Part shown: piece by piece, positions 34,170 to 43,758 of the stretch | Layout of the letters: each line of letters opens with the position of its first letter | How positions within the stretch are numbered: the stretch's first letter is position 1 | DNA from: Saprospiraceae bacterium | Lineage (GTDB): Bacteria; Bacteroidota; Bacteroidia; Chitinophagales; Saprospiraceae | DNA: 48,478 nucleotides | Assembly: GCA_016715105.1 (NCBI GenBank) | Contig: JADKBO010000044.1 | Coordinates: forward strand, 1-48,478 | Direction of reading: 5' to 3' | The notes under the pieces: model-generated | Told to the model about the DNA's origin: nothing | Databases searched by the model: none | Seen by the model: only the letters and a program-made list of their open reading frames with translations | Made by a program: the position numbers and the translations under genes

Positions 34170-35501
34170 ATGATTATACAAAAATTTGGAGGTACTTCTG
34201 TGGGGAGTCCAGAAAGGATGGAGCAGGTAGCAGACCTCATTTCTGACGGCAATCCAAAAGTTGTAGTTTTATCGGCTGTAGCAGGTACTACCAACAAATT
34301 GGTCGCGATTGGTCAGGCGCTTACAGCTGGCAACCTGGAGAGCGCCAGACAGCAACTCTCCAATTTAGAAAATGAATACCTGCCTTTTGTGGATGAATTA
34401 TTACCTCAACGTGCTTTCAATGAAAAAGGTAAACAAGTTCTTGCAACTCAATTCGGCATCATTGCGGATTTGTTTGAGATAGTGCAGCCAGGAGAAAAGG
34501 AAGAAAAAATAATTCTCGCTCAAGGGGAATTGATTTCAACCCAACTTTTTACCCTTTATATGAATGCCATTGGAAGAAGTTGTACCTTATTGCCTGCTTT
34601 GGAGTTTATGTCAACGAATATTCAAGGAGACCCAGACATTCCAAATATAAGAAAAGCATTAAACAAACTCATCGATCAATCTCCCAAAGCAACCTATTAT
34701 ATAACCCAAGGATATATCTGTCTCAATGCTGATGGTCAAATTGACAATTTGCAAAGAGGCGGTTCAGATTATACAGCAACCATTATAGGAGCTGCATTAT
34801 ACAGTCCCGAAATACAAATATGGACGGATATTGACGGTTTGCACAACAATGATCCAAGGGTAGTAGAAGGCACAGTACCCGTCAGAGAGCTGTCTTATAG
34901 AGAAGCTGCTGAGTTAGCATATTTCGGTGCTAAAATTTTACATCCTACATGCGTAATTCCTGCGGAGATGGATAGCGTGCCAGTTCGCCTGAAAAATACC
35001 TTCGAACCTCATGCTCCTGGCACATTGATATCAGCAAAATCAAGTGGTAGAAACATTACAGCCATCGCTGCCAAAGACAATATTACTGCCATCAAAATCA
35101 GATCGGGTCGTATGCTCAACGCGTATGGATTTTTGAGAAGGGTTTTCGAAGTTTTTGAAAAATATCAAACACCAATTGATATGATCACAACTTCTGAAGT
35201 TTCTGTTTCTCTCACCATTGATCAAATAGGCCAATTGGAAAATATAGAACGTGAAATCAATGTTTTTGGTGAAGTCTCTACAGAACATGGTCAAACCATC
35301 ATTTGCATAGTGGGTGATAAATTGGGCGAAGAAGTAGGTACACCAACACATATACTGAGTGCACTTTCTGATGTTCCTCTGAGAATGGTGAGTTACGGTG
35401 GTAGCAATAATAATATTTCACTTTTAGTAAGCAGTAAATACAAAGCTTTAGCATTAAAGTCTTTACACGAGCAGTTGTTTGCCAGTGCAGAAAGCGTTTA
35501 A
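34170..35501 (+). CDS. lysC: Aspartate kinase (monofunctional)
   Basis: Aspartate kinase phosphorylates L-aspartate in the first step of lysine, threonine and methionine synthesis. The 443-residue protein has KFGGTSVGS (4-12), the central catalytic region with RGGSDYTATIIGAAL and WTDIDGLHNNDPRVV, and LSYREAAELAYFGAKILHPT. Two ACT domains follow from about residue 300 (AIKIRSGRML and GQTIICIVGD), which bind the inhibiting amino acids. There is no fused homoserine dehydrogenase. A strong rho-independent terminator follows at 35570-35597. Confidence 0.96.
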   Translation: MIIQKFGGTSVGSPERMEQVADLISDGNPKVVVLSAVAGTTNKLVAIGQALTAGNLESARQQLSNLENEYLPFVDELLPQRAFNEKGKQVLATQFGIIADLFEIVQPGEKEEKIILAQGELISTQLFTLYMNAIGRSCTLLPALEFMSTNIQGDPDIPNIRKALNKLIDQSPKATYYITQGYICLNADGQIDNLQRGGSDYTATIIGAALYSPEIQIWTDIDGLHNNDPRVVEGTVPVRELSYREAAELAYFGAKILHPTCVIPAEMDSVPVRLKNTFEPHAPGTLISAKSSGRNITAIAAKDNITAIKIRSGRMLNAYGFLRRVFEVFEKYQTPIDMITTSEVSVSLTIDQIGQLENIEREINVFGEVSTEHGQTIICIVGDKLGEEVGTPTHILSALSDVPLRMVSYGGSNNNISLLVSSKYKALALKSLHEQLFASAESV

Positions 35502-35569
35502 AAGCATCGGCCATCTACACGGTAGCACTGGCCTACAAAATATATAGTTCAAATAAATCAAAGCGAAAG

Positions 35570-35597
35570 GAACCGGCCGTAATAGCCGGTTCTTTTT
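35570..35597 (+). terminator. Rho-independent terminator after lysC
   Basis: GAACCGGC (35570-35577), loop CGTAATA, and GCCGGTTC (35585-35592) are followed by a T-run. The stem is perfect and GC-rich and is placed 69 nt after the lysC stop. Confidence 0.9.
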
Positions 35598-35658
35598 TAT
35601 TCAAGACCTTCGAGGAGTCTTCTCATTAAAACCAAACCAATATTTCCAACTTTATTAC

Positions 35659-35666
35659 TACTTTTG
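35659..35666 (+). promoter_or_regulatory. Candidate leuS -7 box
   Basis: TACTTTTG, followed by CGCC, matches the Bacteroidota -7 consensus 30 nt before the leuS start codon. No clear -33 box is seen. Confidence 0.45.
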
Positions 35667-35696
35667 CGCCTTCATTAGAAAAATGAACTTCATCAC

Positions 35697-38530
35697 ATGG
35701 ATTATAATCACAAGGAGGTTGAGCCCAAATGGCGCAATCTATGGGCAGAAAACAAACTCTATAAAGTAGAAAACAACACTTCAAAGCCCAAATTTTATGT
35801 CTTAGATATGTTTCCTTACCCTTCTGGAGCGGGTTTACATGTTGGACATCCCCTAGGATACATAGCATCTGACATCATTGCCAGATATAAGAGACAACAA
35901 GGTTATAATGTATTGCACCCGATGGGATATGATGCTTTTGGTCTACCAGCAGAACAATACGCCATCTCCACAGGAGTGCATCCAGCCATTAGTACAGATG
36001 AAAATATTGCCCGATATAGAGCTCAACTAGATAACTTAGGGTTTAATTATGATTGGAGTCGGCAAGTAAAAACTTGTGATCCTTCTTATTATAAATGGAC
36101 ACAATGGATCTTTTTGCAATTATATGATCATTATTATGACAATGGTATAGACAAGGCAATGCCCATCTCTGCACTGATTGCAAAATTTGAAGCTGATGGA
36201 AATGCACAAATTCAGGCTGCAACGTCACAAAGTGAGTATTTTACAGCTGATGAATGGAATGTAATGACCCAATCTGCCAAAGAAGAAGTGCTCATGAATT
36301 ACAGATTAGCCTATAGAAAGGTAGGCTTTGTAAATTGGTGTGAAGCACTTGGAACAGTTTTGGCCAATGATGAAGTAAAAGATGGTGTTTCTGAAAGAGG
36401 TGGTTTCCCAGTAGAACGTAGACCGATGATGCAATGGTCTTTAAGAATTACCGCTTATGCTGAAAGACTATTGGGTAATTTAGACAAGCTTGATTGGCCA
36501 GAGCCCTTGAAAGCAATGCAACAAAACTGGATTGGGAGATCAGAAGGTGCTCAAATGTTCTTTGACATTGATGGTCTTGATCTGCAATTAGAAATATTTA
36601 CCACAAGACCTGATACCATTTTTGGCGCAACCTACATGGTGATTGCCCCAGAGCATGATTTGGTACCGTTATTGACAAAGCCAGAGCAGAAAGCCGAAAT
36701 GGAGGCGTGTATCAATTATGTGAAAAACAAATCAGAGCGCGAAAGAATGGCAGAAGTAAAAGAAATGAATGGTGCATTCACCGGTTCATACGCCATCAAT
36801 CCTTTCAACCAAGAGCGCATTCCTATTTGGATTGGTGATTATGTTTTGAAAGAATACGGAACTGGTGCCATCATGGCAGTACCTAGTGATGACGAGCGAG
36901 ACATGAATTTTGCAAAAAAATACAATCTCCCCATTGTAGATGTTGTAGACAAATCCAATTATCCAGGTGCTACACTTCATGATAAATTAGGCATCATCAT
37001 CAATTCTGATTTTTTAAATGGCATGGAAGTCCCTGCTGCTATCCAATTGATGTTTGAAAAAATGGAAACGGAAGGCGTTGGTTCTAAAAAAATAAATTTC
37101 AAGCTGAGGGACGCCAATTATAGCAGACAAAGATATTGGGGAGAACCTTTTCCGATACTTTATGATGCGGATGGCAATGTGTATACAGTACCAGTATCAG
37201 AACTCCCGGTCACCCTTCCGCCATTGGATGACTTCAAACCAACGGTGGATGGAAAGTCTCCACTTGCGAGATTGGAAGACTGGGTGGAAGTTGATGGAAT
37301 GTCACGAGAAACAGATACAATGCCAGGTTTTGCTGGAAGTTCTTGGTATTTCCTCAGGTACATGGACGCAGATAATGATCAGGCTTTTGCATCTCCCGAG
37401 GCACTCAATTATTGGCAAGAAGTTGATTTTTACATTGGCGGTGCAGAACACGCGGTTGGACACTTGATGTACAGCAGGTTTTGGCACAAATTTTTGTTTG
37501 ACCTCAATTTGGTCCCAACAGAAGAGCCATTTAAGAAATTGGTCAACCAAGGCATGATACAAGGGGTCATAGAATCGATTTATTTGAAAAAATCAGAATC
37601 GGGAGATAATCACTTTTATTCAGAAGACCTTATTGATCCACAGGCAATTGCTGATTTTGCCAAAATTCCAGTTCACGTGGACTTTGTTTCTAAATATGGA
37701 AGTCCTGAAAGTCATTTGAATACAACTGGTATTCAGCAATTTATAACATGGAGACCAGAATTTCAAAATGCGACATTCCACACAAAAGAGGGCATTTATC
37801 AAGCGAATGATTTTGATCATTCAGCAAAGTTGCTCACAAAATCAGAAGTGGGAAAGATGTCCAAAAGGTATTTCAATGTTGTCAATCCTGACGACATGGT
37901 TGATAAATATGGCGCTGATTGCTTCAGAATGTATGAAATGTTTTTGGGTCCTATTGAGCAATCAAAACCATGGGACACAAAGGGATTGATGGTGTATCTA
38001 AGTTTTTGAGAAAGTTTTGGAACTTGATCCACAATGAAGGCGTCCTACAGTTTTCTGAGGAAGCACCCAATGATCAAGAGCTGAAACTACTTCATACCAC
38101 AATCAAAAAAGTAACAGATGACATTGAGCGTTTTTCCCTCAATACGACCATCAGTAATTTTATGATTTGTGTCAATGAGCTCAAAAGGATGAATTGTAAT
38201 AAAAAAGCAATCATTGTAGAATTGGTTAAACTCATTGCACCATTTGCACCTTTTATTGCAGAAGAGATGTGGCTTCAGTTGGAAGGAGAGGGTAGTGTAC
38301 ATCACGCCTCGTTCCCTAAAGTGGAGGAAAAATATCTGATTGAAGACACAGTTGTATACCCAATTTGTGTCAATGGTAAAAAGAGAGACGAACTGGAAGT
38401 TGCTAAGGATACTACACCTCAGGAAATTGAAAAACTTGTTTTTGAGAAAGTTTCAGCCAAGAAATGGCTGGACCAACCTATAAAAAAAGTGATTGTTGTT
38501 CCTGGTCGAATGATAAACTTGGTTGTGTAA
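35697..38530 (+). CDS. leuS: Leucyl-tRNA synthetase, interrupted by a one-base frameshift in this sequence
   Basis: Class I synthetase for leucine. The first part (35697-38009) contains YPSGAGLHVGHPLG with HVGH at residues 48-51, the CP1 editing domain (FTTRPDTIFGATYMVIAPEH) and GKMSKRYFNVVNPDDMV before PIEQSKPWDTKG. At that point the frame ends 8 codons later. From the next frame the sequence continues IDGVSKFLRKFWNLI and the anticodon-binding and C-terminal domains to 38530. One base is missing around 37983-37985. Adding it gives a 944-residue protein of normal bacteroidotal length, with all domains. Because leuS is essential and otherwise perfect, I treat this as a working gene with a probable sequencing error. 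The start is the ATG at 35697. Confidence 0.93.
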
Positions 38531-38863
38531 ATATATTTTGTAGTAAAGAACTTATATTCATTTATGTCTGAAATACAATATGATATGAATGAAAGCGTTT
38601 TGGATACGTGCTAAGAAGTAAAGATTTCTATTTTTTTTTATAACAATCATGATTTTTGGAGCGATTCTTGTTTTATTTCTGGAGTTATGAAAGTGATCTA
38701 AGGAAATTTAGGTTTTAGTTGCTTTAATTTTGGGACTACTACAATAAATTGGTTGTTTTTATAGTTAAAGTTTAAATATTAGAAAAAATTATATGACTGT
38801 TCAGAAAACAGGTGTAATTTTGAAGCGTTTTTGTGTGTTAATTAATATTGCGTTTAATAGAGG
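38531..38863. other. Intergenic region upstream of gldK
   Basis: This 333-nt AT-rich stretch has no gene or RNA seen. A perfect -7 box TAATTTTG (38815-38822) lies 41 nt before the gldK ATG and is the likely promoter of the gldKLMN transcript; the -33 element is unclear. Confidence 0.5.
38815..38822 (+). promoter_or_regulatory. Candidate gldKLMN -7 box
   Basis: TAATTTTG on the plus strand, 41 nt upstream of the gldK start. No convincing TTTG at -33. Confidence 0.4.
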
Positions 38864-40105
38864 ATGAAAAAATCAATGTATTTTCTTATCGCTGTCATAG
38901 GAATTATGGTGGCGTCGTCTTGTGGATCTTCATCAAAGCAAAATGGAAGCCTTACGGGTGTACCTAATCGCCCACAATGGAAGGTAACGAATCCTTACGG
39001 AATGGTATACATACCTTCTGGTCAGGTCCACATCGGTCAGAGTGATCAAGACATCTTTTCAACTTATCTTGAAAAGCCAAAATCAATTTCCATTCAAGGA
39101 TTTTTTATGGATGATACAGAAATCACCAACAATGAGTATCGTCAGTTTGTCGATTGGGTCAGAGATTCAATCGCTCACGTTGTCATGGGTGATTTTTATC
39201 AAGATGATCTAGGAAATGACTTGATCGATTGGGAACTTGAATTAGACTATTCAGATCCTACATTAGATGAGTTGTTTTATCAAGGTGATATGGCCATCAA
39301 CGGATCAAGAGAGTTTAATACCACTAAGTTGAAATACAAGTATAAAGACTTCAATTGGTTGAAAGCCGCTCATGACAAAACTGGAAATAGAAAAGATCTT
39401 ATCAATTCTTACGAAGTGGCGATTTATCCAGATACACTTTGTTGGATCAGAGACTTCTCTTATTCTTACAACGAGCCATATACTAGAAATTACTTTTCTC
39501 ATCCAGCATTTGATGATTATCCTGTTGTAGGTGTTAACTGGGCTCAAGCAAGCGCTTTTTGCAAGTGGAGAACAGCTTTATATAATGCTTACAAATCTGA
39601 AGAGGAAATTCAAACAGAAGAGTTTAGATTACCATCTGAAGCAGAGTGGGAATATGCAGCAAGAGGTGGAAGAGACTTAGCTCCGTATCCATGGGGTGGT
39701 TACTATGCTAGAAATGCAAAAGGTTGTTTATTAGCAAACTTCAAACCTGGAAGAGGAAACTATCCAGAGGATGGAGGTCTATATACGGTGAAGGCCGATG
39801 AATATTTTCCAAATGATTATGGTTTGTATTGTATGTCAGGAAACGTTGCAGAGTGGACTAGTTCAGCTTATGCAGAGAACGCTTACAACTCAGAACACGA
39901 TTTAAATCCTGAATACAAGTACAATGCTACAGCAACTGACCCTGAAATTCTGAAAAGAAAAGTAATCAGAGGCGGTAGTTGGAAAGACATTTCTTACTTC
40001 CTTCAAACAGGAACTAGACACTGGGAATATCAAGACACTTCAAAATCATATATTGGTTTCAGATGTGCCATTACTTTCCTAGGAAGATCTATAAACGACT
40101 TCTAA
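38864..40105 (+). CDS. gldK: T9SS ring lipoprotein GldK (PorK)
   Basis: GldK is an outer-membrane lipoprotein that forms the periplasmic T9SS ring with GldN. The 413-residue product has a lipoprotein signal (lipid Cys20 in MVASSCGSSS). An FGE/SUMF1-like fold follows: GMVYIPSGQVHIGQSDQD, FFMDDTEITNNEYRQFV, PVVGVNWAQASAFCKWR, RLPSEAEWEYAARGGR, YPWGG, GNVAEWTSSAY and VIRGGSWKD. These match GldK proteins in order and length. It is the first gene of the block, followed by gldL, gldM and gldN in the conserved order. The FGE-like fold here is structural rather than known to be enzymatic. Confidence 0.96.
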   Translation: MKKSMYFLIAVIGIMVASSCGSSSKQNGSLTGVPNRPQWKVTNPYGMVYIPSGQVHIGQSDQDIFSTYLEKPKSISIQGFFMDDTEITNNEYRQFVDWVRDSIAHVVMGDFYQDDLGNDLIDWELELDYSDPTLDELFYQGDMAINGSREFNTTKLKYKYKDFNWLKAAHDKTGNRKDLINSYEVAIYPDTLCWIRDFSYSYNEPYTRNYFSHPAFDDYPVVGVNWAQASAFCKWRTALYNAYKSEEEIQTEEFRLPSEAEWEYAARGGRDLAPYPWGGYYARNAKGCLLANFKPGRGNYPEDGGLYTVKADEYFPNDYGLYCMSGNVAEWTSSAYAENAYNSEHDLNPEYKYNATATDPEILKRKVIRGGSWKDISYFLQTGTRHWEYQDTSKSYIGFRCAITFLGRSINDF

Positions 40106-40231
40106 TCAATTATTTAACTAATTGAACTTTTAAATTATAATATATTATTGCAGGACATCTTCCATCAGGTTGTGACTGTGTGTGTATAAAATTGTGTGCT
40201 AAATTTATTAATTTTTAAAAATCGAAAGACA

Positions 40232-40822
40232 ATGAGCTTTTATAAGACATCTCAATTTAAATACTTAAAAAACTTAATCATCGGTGTTGGTGCAGCCGTA
40301 GTTATGATTGGTGCACTTGGAAAAATCAATAGTTATTCTTGGGGTGGTCCTGCGATTACTGCCGGATTATTAACTGAAGCTTTCTTATTTTTAATGTTAG
40401 GATTATTACCGCCAGATAAAGATTATTACTGGGAAAAATTGTATCCAGGTCTTGATAAATCAGATGGTTTGGTTTCTGGTGGAGCTGCAGTTTCTGGTCT
40501 TTCTGCAAGTAGTGCAAAGCCTTTAAACAGCGATGTTGTTGAAACTAATCTTACTGGAATGCTCAGTGAGTTACAAAATATGTCAAAAAGTCTCTCGTCT
40601 TTAAAAGCTTTGCAAGAAGTAGATTTTTCAGAAACTTCTGAGCAACTCAAAACTATGCACAATTTTTATACAAAAATGGGCGAAGCTATGAAGCAACTAA
40701 ACGATACAGTTGACGATACAAAATTGTACAAAGAGCAAATGATTTCTCTAAATAAAAATCTCTCTTCTCTTAATTCAGTTTACGGAAATGTTCTCAACGC
40801 ATTTACTGTAAAACAGAATTAA
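40232..40822 (+). CDS. gldL: T9SS motor protein GldL (PorL)
   Basis: GldL is the inner-membrane stator-like part of the proton-driven T9SS/gliding motor. From the ATG at 40232 the protein has 196 residues. It has two N-terminal transmembrane helices (about 12-32, LIIGVGAAVVMIGALGKI, and 42-63, AITAGLLTEAFLFLMLGLLP) and a cytoplasmic helical tail with heptad character (MLSELQNMSKSLSSLKALQEV, LNKNLSSLNSVYGNVL). The start of the longer frame at 40196 is rejected, since MSFYKTSQFKYLKN is the conserved beginning. GldM, its partner, follows 46 nt later. Confidence 0.95.
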   Translation: MSFYKTSQFKYLKNLIIGVGAAVVMIGALGKINSYSWGGPAITAGLLTEAFLFLMLGLLPPDKDYYWEKLYPGLDKSDGLVSGGAAVSGLSASSAKPLNSDVVETNLTGMLSELQNMSKSLSSLKALQEVDFSETSEQLKTMHNFYTKMGEAMKQLNDTVDDTKLYKEQMISLNKNLSSLNSVYGNVLNAFTVKQN

Positions 40823-40868
40823 GAAGGTATAGTCTATAATTTATTGCTTAATAATTAAATAAGAAAAT

Positions 40869-42432
40869 ATGTCTATACCAAAGGAACCCAGGCAATTGAT
40901 GATCAACGTCATGTATCTGGTATTGACCGCGCTTTTAGCTCTAAACGTATCCGCGGAGATATTCAATGCATTTGACATGGTCAACGAAGGGTTGAAGACT
41001 GCAAATAAAACGCTTGATGGATCAAACGAGAAATTGCCCAAGGTGATCAAAGATGGTGCAAAGAAAAAAGACGAACTTCAAAAATATGCTGATCGCGTAG
41101 ACGTAGTCAGAGATTTATCTAAAGATGGTTCTTCATATATAGCGGGCATCGTAGATAAATTAATTGATGAAGGTGGAAACATCAATGGTAAAGTAGATGA
41201 CGATGATTATGTAGTATTAAACAACGGAGAAAAAGAACTTCGAGGTAAAAGAAACTACGACGCGACTACCAGATTGATGGTCATCAGTGGAAAAGGAGAA
41301 GAATTGAGGGTGAAGATGGAGGATATCAAAAAGAAAATGCTTGATCTCATCGATGCAGAAGACAGAAAAACTTTCTCTTTACCAATTGAAATCGACAATG
41401 AAAAGTGGAAAAACTCTTTGAATAAAAAAGAAGATTGGGCTGATTTTACTTTTGGCCACATGCCAATAGGTGCAACCTTGCCAATTTTCACTAAATTTCA
41501 AAATGACCTCAAAAGTTCTGAAGCTGCAGTGTTAAACTATTTAGCCAGCAAAGTAGGAACTACGACAGAAGTAGTTTTTGATGAATATCGTGTGGTATCT
41601 GCACCAAAGAAAACTTATTTGACTAGGGGTGAAACTTTCGAAACAGAAGTATTTTTATCAGCCGCTGCTGGAAATACCAATACCGGAATTTCTATGTCTG
41701 TAAATGGAGCTGCTGTAAATGTAAATTCTGATGGTATTGCTACATATTCAGCATCTGCTGCTGGTTTGGGTAAGAAAACATATACTGCTGCTGCAACAGT
41801 TACCAACCCAGTAACTTGAGAAAAAAACTTACACTTCAGAATTTGAATACGAAGTGGGTGAAAAATCGGTGGCTATCTCTGCAACAAAAATGAATGTGTT
41901 TTACATGGGGGTTGATAATCCAATCGAGGTTTCAGCTGCGGGTGTAAATAGTAACCAGATCAAAGTAAGTATTGACAATGGATCTATTTCAAGAAATAGC
42001 GATGGTTCATATACTGTGAAGGTGAGTGGAGGTGCAGAAGCAAACGTGTCTGTATCTGCTCCGGGTATGAGTTCATCCAAAAAATTCAGAGTGAAAAGAA
42101 TTCCAAACCCAATTCCAAGATTTACACCAACACAAGGTGGTGGAACAATGGGAGATGGCCAAATTAAAGCTTACCAAGGTTTGATCGCTGTTTTGGAACA
42201 ATTTGATTTTGATGCTAAATGCGAAATAACTGATTTCCTTCTAGTTCGTCAACCAAGAAGAGAAGATCCAGAATTTAGCCCTAATCAAGGTGGAAGATAC
42301 AATGGTAAGTCTACATCAGTGGTAAACAAAGCAACAACTGGTGATGCCTTCCTTTTTAAAGATATTAAAGGAAGATGTCCTGGAGATGGAGCATCTAGAC
42401 CATTGGGTGATGTTATTGTAAATATTAGATAA
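40869..42432 (+). CDS. gldM: T9SS motor protein GldM (PorM), frameshifted once in this sequence
   Basis: GldM has one inner-membrane helix and a long periplasmic rod that carries motor torque to the GldK/N ring. The first part (40869-41819) has SIPKEPRQLMINVMYLVLTALLALNVSAEIFNAF, the cytoplasmic start and membrane helix, followed by the D1/D2 region. The frame ends at a TGA after TNPVT. The following frame reads EKKTYTSEFEYEVGEKSVAI and then SATKMNVFYMGVDNPIEVSA, the usual D3/D4 domains. Removing one T near 41816-41817 joins the two into 520 residues, the normal GldM length. I treat it as a working gene with a probable sequence error, or else a fresh mutation that would block T9SS. Confidence 0.92.
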
Positions 42433-42495
42433 TAGTAAACTGTTCTTATACGTTTCTCAATAGAGGATTTGTAAATAAAAATAAGAATCAAAGAA

Positions 42496-43409
42496 ATGAA
42501 CAACAAATTAATTAAAACAGGTCTTGCATCCTTCCTTTGTTTAGGAGGTATGATGGCAGTTCAAGCGCAAGGAGTAACAAATCCGGCACCTACAACGCCT
42601 TCAACACCCACCACTCCTCAAATTACTGAGTCAAGTGTTCCTTCTGAAGATATTTACATCGATGATATTGTTCCTAGGAGAATGATCACAGAAAGTGTGG
42701 TTTTACCTTATGAGCCGATCAGAGAGGCAGATATAGCCTGGGAAAAGAGGTTCTGGAGAATCGTTGATACCAGAGAAAAAATAAACTTAGCTTGGAGAGC
42801 TGAGGAAATGCCGTTTTTCAATATTTTGAAAGACTTAATTTCTAATGGCGACATCACTGCTTTCGATGATGAAAAATTCAAAACTCCACTTGGAGCTAGC
42901 GAGGTAGAAGGTAAGTTATTTAAGATTGACACCATTCCTAGTTTTGATTATGACACTTATCAAGAGAAAATTGAGGTTGTCAAAAACACACTTGATTGGA
43001 GAAATATCAAAAAATTCAGAATCAAAGAAATCTGGTTTTTTGACGAACAAGCTTCTGTTTTGAAAAACAGGATTTTGGGTATAGCTCCAATAATGGAGGA
43101 AGTTGTAGAAGGACTAGATAGACCTTTAGAATATCCTTTATTTTGGATTTATTATCCTGAGGCTAGAGAATTGTTGGCCAAAAGAGAGTCATGAATGATG
43201 ACAACGATATGGCACCAATGTCTTGGGCTGATTTGATTGACAATAGATTCTTCAGCAGTGTGATTTACAAAAGATCAAATATTTTGGATTATAGGGTAGA
43301 GGATTATTTTGATCCTAAGTCTGATACTGCAAATATGGACGTGTTATTACAGTCTGAAAAAATAAAAGAAGAGCTCTTCAATTTTGAGCATGATTTGTGG
43401 GAATATTAA
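42496..43409 (+). CDS. gldN: T9SS ring protein GldN (PorN), frameshifted once in this sequence
   Basis: GldN is the periplasmic partner of GldK in the T9SS ring. The first frame (42496-43194) has a signal peptide (MNNKLIKTGLASFLCLGGMM then AVQAQ), then a proline- and threonine-rich linker. The GldN core follows: READIAWEKRFWRIVDTREKIN, LFKIDTIPSFDYDTYQEKI and PLFWIYYPEARELLAKRES. It stops there. The next frame (from about 43191) continues NDDNDMAPMSWADLIDNRFF, SSVIYKRSN, and ends in FNFEHDLWEY, the typical GldN end. Adding one base near 43188-43190 gives a 304-residue protein of normal length. A terminator follows at 43434-43467. Confidence 0.92.
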
Positions 43410-43433
43410 TTCCTGTTCATCAAATGGTATAAT

Positions 43434-43467
43434 AAAAAGGTCTACTTGTATTCAGGTAGGCCTTTTT
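43434..43467 (+). terminator. Rho-independent terminator after gldN
   Basis: AAAAAGGTCTAC (43434-43445), a 10-nt loop, and GTAGGCCTTTTT (43456-43467) pair fully with one G-U, then a T-run. It ends the gldKLMN transcript. Confidence 0.85.
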
Positions 43468-43538
43468 TTGAATTCTTTACCTAAGTTCTATGATTCTTTA
43501 CATTGAAATTGAAATCTTTAAGTGGAATTTTGCCCCCT

Positions 43539-43758
43539 GCATTGGTCTCTTGAAATTCATTGAAATCTATTGAAATCTATTGAAATCCCGTGTTTCCCGG
43601 TTCTGCAAGGGATTGAATAAACGTTTGTAAAGGCGCAAAATTTTGCGCCCCTGCGCATTGGTCTCTTGAAATTCATTTACCTAATTGAATTCTATTGAAT
43701 TCTATTGAAATCCCATTGAAATCCCATTGAAATCCCATTGCCGTAATTGAAATGGGAT
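43539..43758. repeat. 10-bp and 11-bp-period repeat region with a 23-bp direct repeat and a palindrome
   Basis: Within the 349-nt gap after gldN, 10-bp units of TGAAATCTAT type occur four times at 43551-43590. ATTGAATTCT occurs twice at 43684-43703, and ATTGAAATCCC three times at 11-bp spacing (43704-43736). A 23-bp direct repeat (GCATTGGTCTCTTGAAATTC and 3 more bases) is at 43539-43561 and 43655-43677. GGCGCAAAATTTTGCGCC (43632-43649) is a perfect palindrome. The last units are followed by an inverted copy (AATGGGATTT at 43751). No gene lies here. Confidence 0.75.

Noticed and set aside
37960..38000. Programmed frameshifting in leuS, gldM and gldN
   Set aside because: No slippery heptamer plus stimulatory structure was seen, the sites share no common motif and the needed shifts differ in direction; a sequence error is simpler.
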